Positions 15,982-25,000 of a DNA stretch of 64,000 nt are shown in pieces. Under the pieces are notes generated by a model that did no database searches, had not been told where the DNA came from, and saw only the letters and a program-made list of their open reading frames with translations. The stretch is from Micromonospora lupini str. Lupac 08 (lineage in GTDB: Bacteria; Actinomycetota; Actinomycetes; Mycobacteriales; Micromonosporaceae), in contig NZ_HF570108.1 in NCBI RefSeq assembly GCF_000297395.2, forward strand, positions 4,367,910-4,431,909, given 5' to 3'. Every line of letters begins with the position of its first letter. Position 1 is the stretch's first letter. The translations under genes were made by a program, and so were the position numbers.

Positions 15982-17444
15982 CGTACGCCTCCGGCGTCCA
16001 CTGTCTCCGCCGCCACCCGGGGCAGGCGCAGCGTGAACACCGCGCCGCAGTCGGGGGTGTTGCCCGCCACCAGACTCCCCGACTGACCGGCGTGCCGGTG
16101 CAGGCGCGCGTTCTCCCAGGCGATGGCGAGGCCGAGGCCACTGCCCTCGGAGCGGGTCCGCGCGGTGTCGGCCTTGTAGAAGCGGTCGAAGACGTGCGGC
16201 AGCACCTCCGGATCCAACCCGGGCCCCTGGTCGGCGACCTCGATCGTGATCCAGTCCGCTTCGGCGCGCAGGCGTACGGACACCGGCTCGGTGCCGTGCC
16301 GGAAGGCGTTGCCGACCAGGTTGGCGACTATGACGTCCAGCCGGCGGGGATCGAGCCGGGCGATGACACCGGACGGCAGGTCCGTCTGCACCCGATCGGC
16401 CCACCGCCGCAGCCGCAGGGTCGCGTTGATCGCCGCGGCGACGTCGACGTCGTCGAGGGCGAGCCGGGCGGTGCCGGAGTCGAACCTGCTGACCTCGATG
16501 AGGTCGTTGACCAGCTGGGTGAGGTTCTGCGTCTCCTGACTGACGAGCCGGGCGGCCTGCCCGGCGTCTCCCGGCAGCCGGTCCGCCTCCTCGTCCAGCA
16601 CATCGGTGACCGCCGTCATCGCGGCCAGGGGCGTACGCAGTTCGTGCGACACGTCGGCCACGAAGCGCCGCGCGTCGGCCTCCATCCGCCGCAGCTCACC
16701 GACCTGATGCTCCAGGGTCCCGGCGGTGTCGTTGAAGGTGCGGGCCACGTCGGCCAGTTCGTCGACACCCCGGACGGTCAGCCGGGTGGACAGGTCACCC
16801 TCGCCGAGCCGGCGTGCCGCGCGGCCCAACTCCCGTACCGGCCGCAGCACGCCCTGGGCGGCCAGCAGGGCCAGCAGGACGGCGAGGATCAGGGAGAGAC
16901 CGCCGGTCACCCACGCCAACCCGGCGAGCCGGTCGACGCTCTGCTGCTCCGTGACGAGGCTGCGCACCGAGTAGACCTCCACGCCCGACGGCACTGACGT
17001 TCCGTCGGACCGTTCGAACCTGAGCTGCGTGCCGATGAGCAGCACGGGCGTCCCGTAGCGCTCCACGCGCTGCCAGGCGACGCGACCGCCCGCCACCTCC
17101 TGCCGCAGCTCCGGGGTGACGATGTCGGCCGCGTCGGCGCGCTGCGACCACAGCTCCCCGTAGCGGACCACGGTGTCCACCTCCCGGTCGGAGAGGCTCT
17201 GGGCGAGCACGTCGAGTTCCTCCTGGGTCGGCGGCAGGCTGGCGACCGGGTACACCTTCGACAACTGGTCGGTGAGCGACGCCACCGCCGCGTCCTGCGC
17301 CTGCTGGAGGATGACGGTCCGGGCCTGGAAGTAGCTTCCGCTGGCCACCACCGCCGTGGTGGTCACGCCCAGCAGGGCGAAGGCCAGGAGCAGGCGGACG
17401 CGCAGGCCCAGTGCCATGGCGCGGGCCCGGTGCCAGGGGGTCAC
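15978..17444 (-). CDS. Sensor histidine kinase (OmpR-partner type)
   Basis: A 488-residue membrane kinase. TM1 lies near residues 15-35 (VRLLLAFALLGVTTTAVV), an extracytoplasmic domain of about 130 residues follows, and TM2 is AWVTGGLSLILAVLLALLAA. Then come a HAMP domain (PVRELGRAARRLGEGDLSTRL), the dimerisation domain with the phospho-His in FVADVSHELRTPL, and the ATPase boxes NLVGNAFRHG, DQGPGLDP and GSGLGLAIAWENA. The GTG start overlaps the response regulator stop (GTGA at 17441-17444). The operon faces the racemase/ligase operon, so it may sense cell-wall stress like VanS or CseC; this is inference. Confidence 0.9.
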   Translation of the reverse strand: MTPWHRARAMALGLRVRLLLAFALLGVTTTAVVASGSYFQARTVILQQAQDAAVASLTDQLSKVYPVASLPPTQEELDVLAQSLSDREVDTVVRYGELWSQRADAADIVTPELRQEVAGGRVAWQRVERYGTPVLLIGTQLRFERSDGTSVPSGVEVYSVRSLVTEQQSVDRLAGLAWVTGGLSLILAVLLALLAAQGVLRPVRELGRAARRLGEGDLSTRLTVRGVDELADVARTFNDTAGTLEHQVGELRRMEADARRFVADVSHELRTPLAAMTAVTDVLDEEADRLPGDAGQAARLVSQETQNLTQLVNDLIEVSRFDSGTARLALDDVDVAAAINATLRLRRWADRVQTDLPSGVIARLDPRRLDVIVANLVGNAFRHGTEPVSVRLRAEADWITIEVADQGPGLDPEVLPHVFDRFYKADTARTRSEGSGLGLAIAWENARLHRHAGQSGSLVAGNTPDCGAVFTLRLPRVAAETVDAGGVR

Positions 17445-18136
17445 AGCGGCCCGAACCGGTATCCGAAGCCGCGTACGGTCTGGATGTAGACCGGTGCCGA
17501 CGGCTCGTCCTCGATCTTGGCGCGCAGTCGCTGGACGCAGGCGTCCACCAGCCGCGAGTCGCCGAGGTACCCGTGCTCCCACACCGCCTCCAGCAGTTGC
17601 TGGCGGCTGAGCACCTGGCCTGGCGTGTGCGCGAGTTCGAGCAGCAGCCGCAGCTCCGTCGGGGCCAGGCTGACCGGCGCGCCGTCCTTGCTGACCACCA
17701 GCGCGGCCCGGTCGATGGTCAGGGCGCCGTGCTGGTGCAGTCCGGGCCGCTCGGGGCCGGGGCGCCGCGAGTCACCGCCGGTGCGTCGCAGCACCGCCCG
17801 GATGCGCGCCTCGAGCACCCGGGCCTGCACCGGCTTGACCACGTAGTCGTCGGCGCCCGCCTCCAGGCCGGCAACCACGTCCATGTCGTCGTTGCGGGCG
17901 GTGAGCATGATGATGGGCAGGTCGCCCTGCTGCCGGATCCGGCGGCACACTTCGAACCCGTCCATACCGGGCAGCATCAGATCGAGGACCACCACGTCGG
18001 ACGCCGCGGTGCGCAGCCGTTCCAGGCCCTGTTCGCCGGTCGCCACGGCGACGACCGTGTGGCCCTGTCGGGTGAGCGCCAGTTGCAGTCCGTCGCGGAC
18101 CGTCTGGTGATCTTCGATCAGCAGGACCTGTGGCAT
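17441..18136 (-). CDS. Response regulator, OmpR/PhoB family
   Basis: A 231-residue protein with a receiver domain (acidic pair in LLIEDH, phospho-acceptor in VVVLDLMLPGMDG, switch Thr in MLTARN, Lys in DYVVKPVQ) and a C-terminal winged helix (APTELRLLLELAHTPGQVLSRQQLLEAVW to VQTVRGFGYRF). It is the first gene of the RR-HK-lipoprotein operon. ATG 18136 lacks a strong ribosome site. GATACT lies seven bases upstream, which would fit a leaderless transcript, but no -35 box was found. Likely targets are this operon and perhaps the convergent D-Ala-D-X ligase operon. Confidence 0.92.
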   Translation of the reverse strand: MPQVLLIEDHQTVRDGLQLALTRQGHTVVAVATGEQGLERLRTAASDVVVLDLMLPGMDGFEVCRRIRQQGDLPIIMLTARNDDMDVVAGLEAGADDYVVKPVQARVLEARIRAVLRRTGGDSRRPGPERPGLHQHGALTIDRAALVVSKDGAPVSLAPTELRLLLELAHTPGQVLSRQQLLEAVWEHGYLGDSRLVDACVQRLRAKIEDEPSAPVYIQTVRGFGYRFGPL

Positions 18137-18204
18137 GCCGTCAAGTATCCCATCATGAGGATTCCTCGCTTTTGGTCGATGTCCTCCGGTCGGATATTGA
18201 CCCG

Positions 18205-19224
18205 TCAACGGCGTGCCGTCCGGATTTCCGTCGTCAGCAGGCGCTCCATGGCCCCCGGGTCGGCCGGCCGCTGCCACTGTGGCGGACCGACCGGCCCGGC
18301 GAACTCCACTGACCGCACCAGGAACACCGCCACGCCCACCGCCACCACGCTCAGCCCGGCCGCCACCAGGACGGCCACGAGCGGCCCCCACGGCAGCGAG
18401 GCGGCCAGACCGGGCACCAGCACCCGAACCACCCAGCCGAGCACGATCAAGCCCGCCGCTCCCTCGGCGAGCAGGCGCCAGGCTCGGCCGACGACAGGCG
18501 TGGCACGCGGGTGGGACGCGTCGTCGACACCTCGGACCGTCAGCGCCGCCGAAGCCAGACAGAACAGCGCCATGCTCAGCAGGACGCCACCGAGCACGTC
18601 ACTGAACCGGTGCCATCCCGCGATCATGGTGGCCGCGCCGATCACCGAGACACCCGCCGCGCCCGGCACGACAGACAATCGTCGGGCCCAGCCGGGTAGG
18701 ACCAGCAGGAACGCCAGCACCAGAGCCGTCGCGACCGCGACATGCCCGCTGGGGAAGCTGTTGTGGGTGGTCGAGCCCTCGATCGCGAAATCCGGGCGGG
18801 GCAGGGCCGACTTCACCGCACCGGCCGTCGCGACCGCGCAGAGCACCATGCCCACCCCCGCGACGCCGGCCAGCAGCCGGCGGCCGAGCAGACCCACCGC
18901 CAACACCCCGCCGAGCAGGACGGCCAGCAGCGACGGGCTGCCGAAGGTCGCCAGGACGCTCTTCGCCGGCCCGACCAGGTCACTCTCCTGCTCGTAACCG
19001 CCGCCCCGCTCGGCGCGTGGCAGGAGCAGGCCGTCGATCCACTGACCCTGGTCGGTCCAGACGAACAGCACGCCGGTGAGGCCCAGGGTGAGCAGGAAAC
19101 AGGCGGCGGCCCCGAGCAGCCGCAGGCACGGCGGCGCGGCGGCGCGACCGGCCGGCAGCGCTCGCGCGGGGTCGGGCGAGAACCGACCGACGGGGTACGA
19201 CGATCCGTGAGACATGTCGACCAT
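18205..19224 (-). CDS. Phosphatase PAP2 family membrane protein
   Basis: A 339-residue polytopic membrane protein with the three PAP2 motifs in order: KSALPRPDF (KxxxxxxRP), SFPSGH, and GWHRFSDVLGG (with the catalytic His and Asp). PAP2 enzymes remove phosphate from lipid phosphates such as undecaprenyl pyrophosphate or phosphatidic acid; which one is not decided by sequence. A long C-terminal hydrophobic region of about 110 residues after the catalytic core is extra relative to minimal PAP2 proteins. A second in-frame ATG lies three codons in (19215). It ends 68 bases upstream of the response regulator gene on the same strand. Confidence 0.85.
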   Translation of the reverse strand: MVDMSHGSSYPVGRFSPDPARALPAGRAAAPPCLRLLGAAACFLLTLGLTGVLFVWTDQGQWIDGLLLPRAERGGGYEQESDLVGPAKSVLATFGSPSLLAVLLGGVLAVGLLGRRLLAGVAGVGMVLCAVATAGAVKSALPRPDFAIEGSTTHNSFPSGHVAVATALVLAFLLVLPGWARRLSVVPGAAGVSVIGAATMIAGWHRFSDVLGGVLLSMALFCLASAALTVRGVDDASHPRATPVVGRAWRLLAEGAAGLIVLGWVVRVLVPGLAASLPWGPLVAVLVAAGLSVVAVGVAVFLVRSVEFAGPVGPPQWQRPADPGAMERLLTTEIRTARR

Positions 19225-19378
19225 GCTCGGCCCACCAGGTCCGGACGCCGTCCGTGGATTGTCTTCGTTCTGTCACAACCACCGATCACCACCGGAAAAA
19301 CCGGGCGATCCCGCGCCGTTGTCGCCAAGCCGTCCGCACGGCCGAGACATGAGGGTGCATTCACATGCTTACATGCAA

Positions 19379-20182
19379 CTATGTTTTACCCAGCCGAGAC
19401 GAGCCACCACTAGGGTCAGGACGCCGATCGATGGTCGTCCTCGGCGGTGCGAAAACCATCCGGAGTGATTGTGGGGAACCGGAAGGGGTTGGGCAATGCA
19501 GGGAATTCCGGTCGCCTCGCTGGTCATCGGCATCGCGTCCTCGCCGGCCGAGCGCCGGCAGTTGGCCCGTCTGCTCGGCGGGACCGACGCCTTCCTGATC
19601 GTCTCGAACGTGGACCAGGCACGGGAGTTCCTCGGGGTGGTCGAGATGCCCCCCGACGCGCCCGCGCCCGTCCCGACCGTGCTCGCGGAGGTGACACCGA
19701 GCCCGCAGCCACCGCCCGACCTGAGCGTCGACTCCGACCGCCGGGTGCTGCGCTGGCGCGACCAGGAGATCGACCTGACCCGGCTGGAGCACGACGTGCT
19801 GCTCTGCCTGGTCGACGCTCCCGGGCAGGTCTGGACCTACGAGCGTCTGCACCTCGAGGTCTGGGGCAACCGGCACCTCGGCCGCGGGTCGGACATGCAC
19901 TCCGTGGTGCGTCGGGTGCGCCGCAAGCTCGCCCGGCTCGACGCCGCCGCCACGATCCACGCGGTCCGCGGCGTCGGCTTCCGGCTCACCCCCGTCTGAG
20001 CGATCGCGAACGACTGCTGAGGGGAGCAGCAGATCGTGGGCGACGAGCTGACCGAATGCCTCCGCCCACTCCCGACAGCGACCCCGCGCCTGGCAGACCG
20101 GGCAGCGACCATCAACGGCCTGGTGCTCGGCGAGGGTCCGCCGCCACCGCGCCTCGAGGCGGGCGAGCACGCGGACGATCAC
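19379..20182 (-). CDS. Doubtful reading frame; only its N-terminal part looks coding
   Basis: The first 50 codons (20182 to about 20030) read as a plausible small protein with RCPVCQARGRC (possible metal-binding Cys) and follow the 88-residue gene with a four-base overlap. No stop codon follows until 19379, so the formal frame runs antisense through the whole winged-helix regulator gene on the other strand, where its sequence looks like a shadow. Either a short protein has lost its stop codon, or the true product carries a non-native tail. Low confidence as written. Confidence 0.25.
   Translation of the reverse strand: MIVRVLARLEARWRRTLAEHQAVDGRCPVCQARGRCREWAEAFGQLVAHDLLLPSAVVRDRSDGGEPEADAADRVDRGGGVEPGELAAHPTHHGVHVRPAAEVPVAPDLEVQTLVGPDLPGSVDQAEQHVVLQPGQVDLLVAPAQHPAVGVDAQVGRWLRARCHLREHGRDGRGRVGGHLDHPEELPCLVHVRDDQEGVGPAEQTGQLPALGRRGRDADDQRGDRNSLHCPTPSGSPQSLRMVFAPPRTTIDRRPDPSGGSSRLGKT
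19496..19999 (+). CDS. Stand-alone winged-helix (OmpR-type) transcriptional regulator
   Basis: This 167-residue protein starts at an ATG with GGAAGGGG upstream. The C-terminal 95 residues form an OmpR/PhoB winged helix (LTRLEHDVLLCLVDAPGQVWTYERLHLEVW ... VVRRVRRKLARLDAAATIHAVRGVGFRL). The N-terminal 60 residues (VASLVIGIASSPAERRQLARLLGGTDAFLIV) look like a short receiver-like domain, but no phospho-acceptor Asp is evident. A paralogue with the same layout lies at 26708-27307. It is transcribed divergently from the PAP2 gene. Target genes are unknown. It probably acts without a kinase partner. Confidence 0.82.
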   Translation: MQGIPVASLVIGIASSPAERRQLARLLGGTDAFLIVSNVDQAREFLGVVEMPPDAPAPVPTVLAEVTPSPQPPPDLSVDSDRRVLRWRDQEIDLTRLEHDVLLCLVDAPGQVWTYERLHLEVWGNRHLGRGSDMHSVVRRVRRKLARLDAAATIHAVRGVGFRLTPV

Positions 20183-20445
20183 GGCCGCTCACCGGCCGCG
20201 GCGGCGGCCAGGACGTCGACGTTTACCAACACCTCGAAGCAGAACGGCCGGGAGCAGTCGGCGGACCTCCACGCGCAGTCCGGGCCGTGGCCGTACACCC
20301 AGGCGAAGCGGGGGTCATGAGATTCATGGACCGACACGATGACGATCTCGTGGTACGTCTGGCCCTCGATGCCCGGGCTGGGCTGCCACTCGGCAGGCCG
20401 CACCGACACCCGGGTGCCGGGGCCGGGCACCGGACGGACGGTCAC
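20179..20445 (-). CDS. Small hypothetical protein with Cys/His residues
   Basis: An 88-residue protein with a GTG start, lying 249 bases downstream of the XRE regulator on the same strand. It contains HGPDCAWRSADCSRPFC, a Cys-rich stretch, and no signal peptide or membrane segment. I do not recognise the family. Small proteins of this kind next to XRE regulators are frequent in actinobacteria, but no function is established from sequence. The 249 bases between it and the regulator hold no other convincing gene. Confidence 0.5.
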   Translation of the reverse strand: MTVRPVPGPGTRVSVRPAEWQPSPGIEGQTYHEIVIVSVHESHDPRFAWVYGHGPDCAWRSADCSRPFCFEVLVNVDVLAAAAAGERP

Positions 20446-20694
20446 CGGGGCGACCCGTCGCAGTGGTGGTGGACCGGTTTCCGGATCATCGGTTGCCCCT
20501 TTGCCTCACGAGCGGAGGCCGCCGGTCATGTCCGGTACGGCCGCCCCTGCCTCCTCGGCGGGGCCGGTGGTGCGGATCGTGCCCATCCCCTCGGGTCGGA
20601 AGAACACCGGCCAACGGCCCCGTGACCAGGACGCTACGGAACGTTTGACGGTGTCCGAACGATGCGGCTGTCCGCTGCCCGTCGACCCTGTCCG

Positions 20695-21873
20695 CTACTC
20701 CCCCGTGCGGGTCGGGCCGAACTGCTCGTACACGTCACGCAACTCGGCAGCCTCCGGTGCGCCCGTCTGCTCGACCCGGCGTAACACCTCCCGCGCCCGC
20801 CACCAGTTCGACGGCACCACCCGACCCGACGCGACGGCCTCGGCGGCGTACGCCGACGCCTCATCCGGTCGTCCGGCGGCGGCCAACGCCAACCCGAGGT
20901 CCAGTCGGGCCGATGCCGCCCGGCGGGGCCGCGTACCGCCGTCGCCCAGCGGATCCAGGTGGGCCAGCACCGACCGCGCGACGTGCTCGGCACCCGGGTC
21001 ACCTGCCCATGCCAGCGTCGTGGCCGCGTACGCCTCAGCCTTTGCCGGGTCGTAGCGGTAGTGGTGCTCGGCCCGCTCCGGAACGGGCAGGTTCGCCGTC
21101 AAACGCTCCACCCGGTCCAGCGCCTGGCGCGTCTCGCGGACGACACCCATCCGCGCCCAGGCCCGCGCCTCCTGCGCCGTCGCCTGAATGTGCGCGGAGC
21201 TGCCGACCGGCGCGACCTGCTGCGCCTGCTGCGACAGCTCCAGGGCGCCTCGATAGTCGCCGAAGGTCAGCACCTCCCATGCCCGGGTCTCCAGACACCA
21301 GCCCTGAATCTCCGGATGCTCGGCATGGCTGGCGAGCCCGGATGCCGCGGCGAGGTGCGCGGCGGCGGCACCCGGCTGCTGCAGGTCGATGTGCACGGTG
21401 GCGCGCAGGACGGCGAGCCAGCCGCCCGCGACGACGAGACGCCGTTGCTGAGCGAGGGTGACCCGGCCGTCGAGTAGTCGGGTGACGTAGGCGAGGTGCC
21501 GGCGCACCATCGGCAACAGATCGACCGGAGCCGTGACGGGGTACAGGCTGGCGAGGTCGTCCACACCCTGCTCGATGCGCGTGAGGGTTTCGGCGCTGAC
21601 GTCGCTGGCGGCGACCCGTTGCAGCAGATCGTCGGCTTCGGCTTGGTGGTCGACGGGCGCGCTCACCAGACGGACCAGGGCGCCGTCGGCGTTCAGGGCC
21701 CGGTCGAGGTGCTCGGCGGTCTCCACGGTGGGCGCCTTGGTGGCGGTCTCAAGCTCGTGCAGATGACTCTTGCCTCGGTGGGTGAGCTGACCGAGGGCGC
21801 GCAGGGACAGGCCGGATTCCCTGCGGAGTTGGCGGAGTGTGCTGCCGAAGCGGGGATCGACGTGGGACGTCAT
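20695..21873 (-). CDS. XRE-family helix-turn-helix regulator with TPR-like C-terminus
   Basis: A 392-residue protein with an N-terminal XRE HTH (FGSTLRQLRRESGLSLRALGQLTHRGKSHLHELETATKAP) and a long alpha-helical region with TPR-like repeats. This architecture is common in Streptomyces and Micromonospora regulators of secondary metabolism or sporulation. ATG 21873 is preceded by GGGAGC; the open frame upstream to 21936 is not needed. It is followed by the small Cys-containing gene on the same strand. Target unknown. Confidence 0.85.
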   Translation of the reverse strand: MTSHVDPRFGSTLRQLRRESGLSLRALGQLTHRGKSHLHELETATKAPTVETAEHLDRALNADGALVRLVSAPVDHQAEADDLLQRVAASDVSAETLTRIEQGVDDLASLYPVTAPVDLLPMVRRHLAYVTRLLDGRVTLAQQRRLVVAGGWLAVLRATVHIDLQQPGAAAAHLAAASGLASHAEHPEIQGWCLETRAWEVLTFGDYRGALELSQQAQQVAPVGSSAHIQATAQEARAWARMGVVRETRQALDRVERLTANLPVPERAEHHYRYDPAKAEAYAATTLAWAGDPGAEHVARSVLAHLDPLGDGGTRPRRAASARLDLGLALAAAGRPDEASAYAAEAVASGRVVPSNWWRAREVLRRVEQTGAPEAAELRDVYEQFGPTRTGE

Positions 21874-21989
21874 GGCGGTGCTCCCAGGTAGCGGTCTGGG
21901 CGGTGGCCCGCCGACCGCTGCAACCGACGGCACCACCGGGAATCACGCTACCCGCCGTGTGGTGTCCGGTCACCCACTGCCGCGAACGG

Positions 21990-22023
21990 TCCGGCCCGCC
22001 TGGTCGAGACCAGGCGGGCCGGA
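21990..22023 (-). terminator. Hairpin terminator after the subtilase gene
   Basis: A perfect 15-bp stem (21990-22004 with 22009-22023, arm TCCGGCCCGCCTGGT) with a CGAG loop lies 30 bases beyond the protease stop codon at 22053. Confidence 0.75.
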
Positions 22024-22052
22024 TCGGTGCGCTACCGCTTACCGCTCAGGTG

Positions 22053-25000
22053 TCAGCACCGGATGGGCGCCAACGCGAAGTTCTCCACGGCGGGAGTGGC
22101 GGTGTCGATCTTCGTCTGACGGGTCTGGGGCTTCCAGCCGTCCTTGGCGACGATCAGCGTGAGCGGGTTGTTCCGCCGGTCCACCCAGTAGGCGTACTTG
22201 CCGGCGCTGTCGGTCGCGAACGTCCACGACATCGCCCACGAGTCGACCTGGACCACCGCGCCGGCGATCGGTGCGGTCGCGCCCTGGCAACTGGTCCCGG
22301 TCACCGTTCCCATCAGCTTGCCCCAGGTCTTCGGGGGCGTCGCCGTCATGGTCACCGTCACCGGCGCCACCGAGTACGGCGTGTTCTCCCTGATCGTGAC
22401 CGCACCGGAGTAGGTGCCCGGCTGGTCCACGTTCGCCGTCATCCCGACGGTGACCGTGACCTTCTCACCCGGCGCGAGGGTGACCGTCGACTTGTCGATC
22501 GTCATCCAGCTGACGTCGGCCGCGGCCTCGGCGCACCCCTCGAAGCCCGGCAGCACCTCGCTGTCCGGTGCCGCGTTGAAGCTGCCCGACGAGCCGCCGA
22601 TCTTGTAGAAGCCGCACGCCGCGCCGCCGCGGTACCGGGCGGTGTTGGCGTTCGGCAGGTTCGACCACGAACTGGTGGCCGGGTCGAAGGCGAAGCCGGC
22701 GTTGCTGATGGCGCCGCCCTGCGAACCGCCCACGACGAGGAGCTTGCCGCTGGCCACCGCGTACGAGCTGGCCCAGTTGTCCGTCGGCGCATCCGCGATC
22801 GCGGTCCACGTGTCGGCGCCCGGGTCGTAGGCGTAGCTGGCCTTCTGCGCCGCGGTGCCGTCGTTGCCACCCGTGCAGTAGAGGACGCCGTCGATCCCGC
22901 CGCAGGAGGCGAAGGCCACCGACTTCGGGTAGTTCGCAAGCGTCTCCCAGGCGTCGGTGCCCGGGTCGTAGCGGACCACCGTGTTCGACATCGGCACGCA
23001 GCCCGAGGTGGTGCAGCCACCGACGGCGTAGAGCTTGCCGTCGACGACCGCCTGCCCGGCCGCGGCGCGCGGCGCCGGGTTGTCGGCCAGGTCCGTCCAG
23101 GTGTTGGCCCCCGGGTCGTACGACCAGGTGGCGGCGTCCGGACCGGCGGCGCCCCAACCACCGGTTGCGATGATCTTCCCGCCGATCACACCCACCGTGA
23201 GCGCGTTGCGGGCGTCGGGCAGGTCGGCCACCGCCGTCCAGGTCTGCGCGACCGGGTCGTAGGCGTAGGTCTTCACTGTGGAGGCGCTTCCGTCGCCACC
23301 GCCGATCGAGTAGACCTTGCCGTCCAGGGTGACCACCCGGTTGTCCATGATGTTGGCCGGGAAGTCGGTGATGTCCGTCCACGGAGCGGCCTGCGGGCCG
23401 GGCGCGGCGGGGGTCGCCGTCGCCGCTTTGCCGGACGCCCTGGCCGTGAACGACGTCGGGACGCTCAACCGCTGCTCCGGTGCGCCGGCCGCGCCGAGCA
23501 CCTGTTGCCGGGTCACCCGGGAACCGTCCGCCCGCAGCAGCTCGAAGCCGTCGTCACGCTCACCGAAAGCGACCTCGACCGGCGCGCCGCCGGTGTTGGT
23601 CACGGTGAACGTCCTGGTTGCCTTACCGCTGGGCATCTGGACCGTCGCGCTCACCTGGGTGGGCGTCACCGACAACCGGCCGGCCGCGAGGACGAAGTTC
23701 GCGGTGGTGGCCCAGTCGGCCTCGACGTCGACCTGCTTGCTCTGGCTGACGTAGTTGCCGGCCGTCGCGGTGAACTTGTGGGTGCCGGTAAGCGTCGAGT
23801 AGATCCAGTAGAACCCGTCGGGCAGCCCCGGGTCGTCCGGGGTCGCCACGGTGACCGCCTTCTCGGCGGGCCGGTCGTTGCTGGTGACGGTGGCCCCGTT
23901 GATGTAGCTGCTGTCGTTCTTGTCGCGGACGTTGCCCACGACCAGGCCGCCGTCGACAGGCACGCAGGTGACCTGGCTGCCGATGAGGACGTTGTCGACC
24001 TCCCACCACCACTCGTACGAGGCGTCGTAGTAGTGGAACCGCACCTGGACCTGCGCCTTGCCGGCCGCCTGCGGGATCGGGATCTCGGTGAGCTTCGGGC
24101 CCCGGACGTCGGTCTCCTGGCGGAGCACGTTCGTCCAGGTCGCGCCGTTGTCGATGCTCAGGTCGACGTCGGCGGTGTCGTCGTTCAACTGGTTGAAGTC
24201 CTGGTTGAACCGGATGACCGGGGCCGTGACGCCGGTCAGGTCGACCGCCGGGCTGACCAGGGAGGTGTCCTGGCTGGTGCCCGCGCCGTACGCGTCACTG
24301 TCGATCATCGCGAAGTTGCCGCTGCCACCGGTCAGGTTGCCCCGGTCGCCGTCGTCGGTGAACTTCCAGACGTCACCGCTGCCCGCGTTGTCGACCACCG
24401 TCCAGCCGGCCGGCGTGGTCGTCGCGTCGAAGGTCTCGTACTCGCCGTCGGAGCCGAACGTGTAGCCGGGCGCCGTCGTGCAGGTGGTGGTGTCCACCGG
24501 CACCGCGACGTTGGCTGTCACGTTGCGGGTGCCGACCACGACCTCCTTGGTGACGGTCTGGTAGCCCGGGTACTGCGACTCGTACGTCAGGGTGTACGTC
24601 TGCCCGGCCGGCAGCGTGATGCTGTATCGGCCGTTCGAGGGTGTCGTGTAGTCGTACACGCCGGACACGCCGCTCACGGTCACCTTGGCGTACAGCGGCC
24701 AGCCGTGGCCGGAGCCGTCGGTGACCGCGCCGGTGACGTTGACCCGTGGCACCGCCGTCAGGGCGACGTCGAGCGTCGTGGTCGCGCGTTTGGTGACAGT
24801 CGCGGTCTTCGTGGTGCTGCCGTACCCGAATGCCGTCACGACGACCTGGTAGTCGCCGGTCGGGACCTGGGTCGAGTACTTTCCGTCGGCGCCGGTGGTG
24901 ATCTCACGCGAGGTCGGCCCGGTGAGCGTCACTGTCGCGCCGGCGATCGGGGCGCCGGTGGCCGCGTCGGTGACCGTGCCGGCCAGGGTGCCGACATCGC

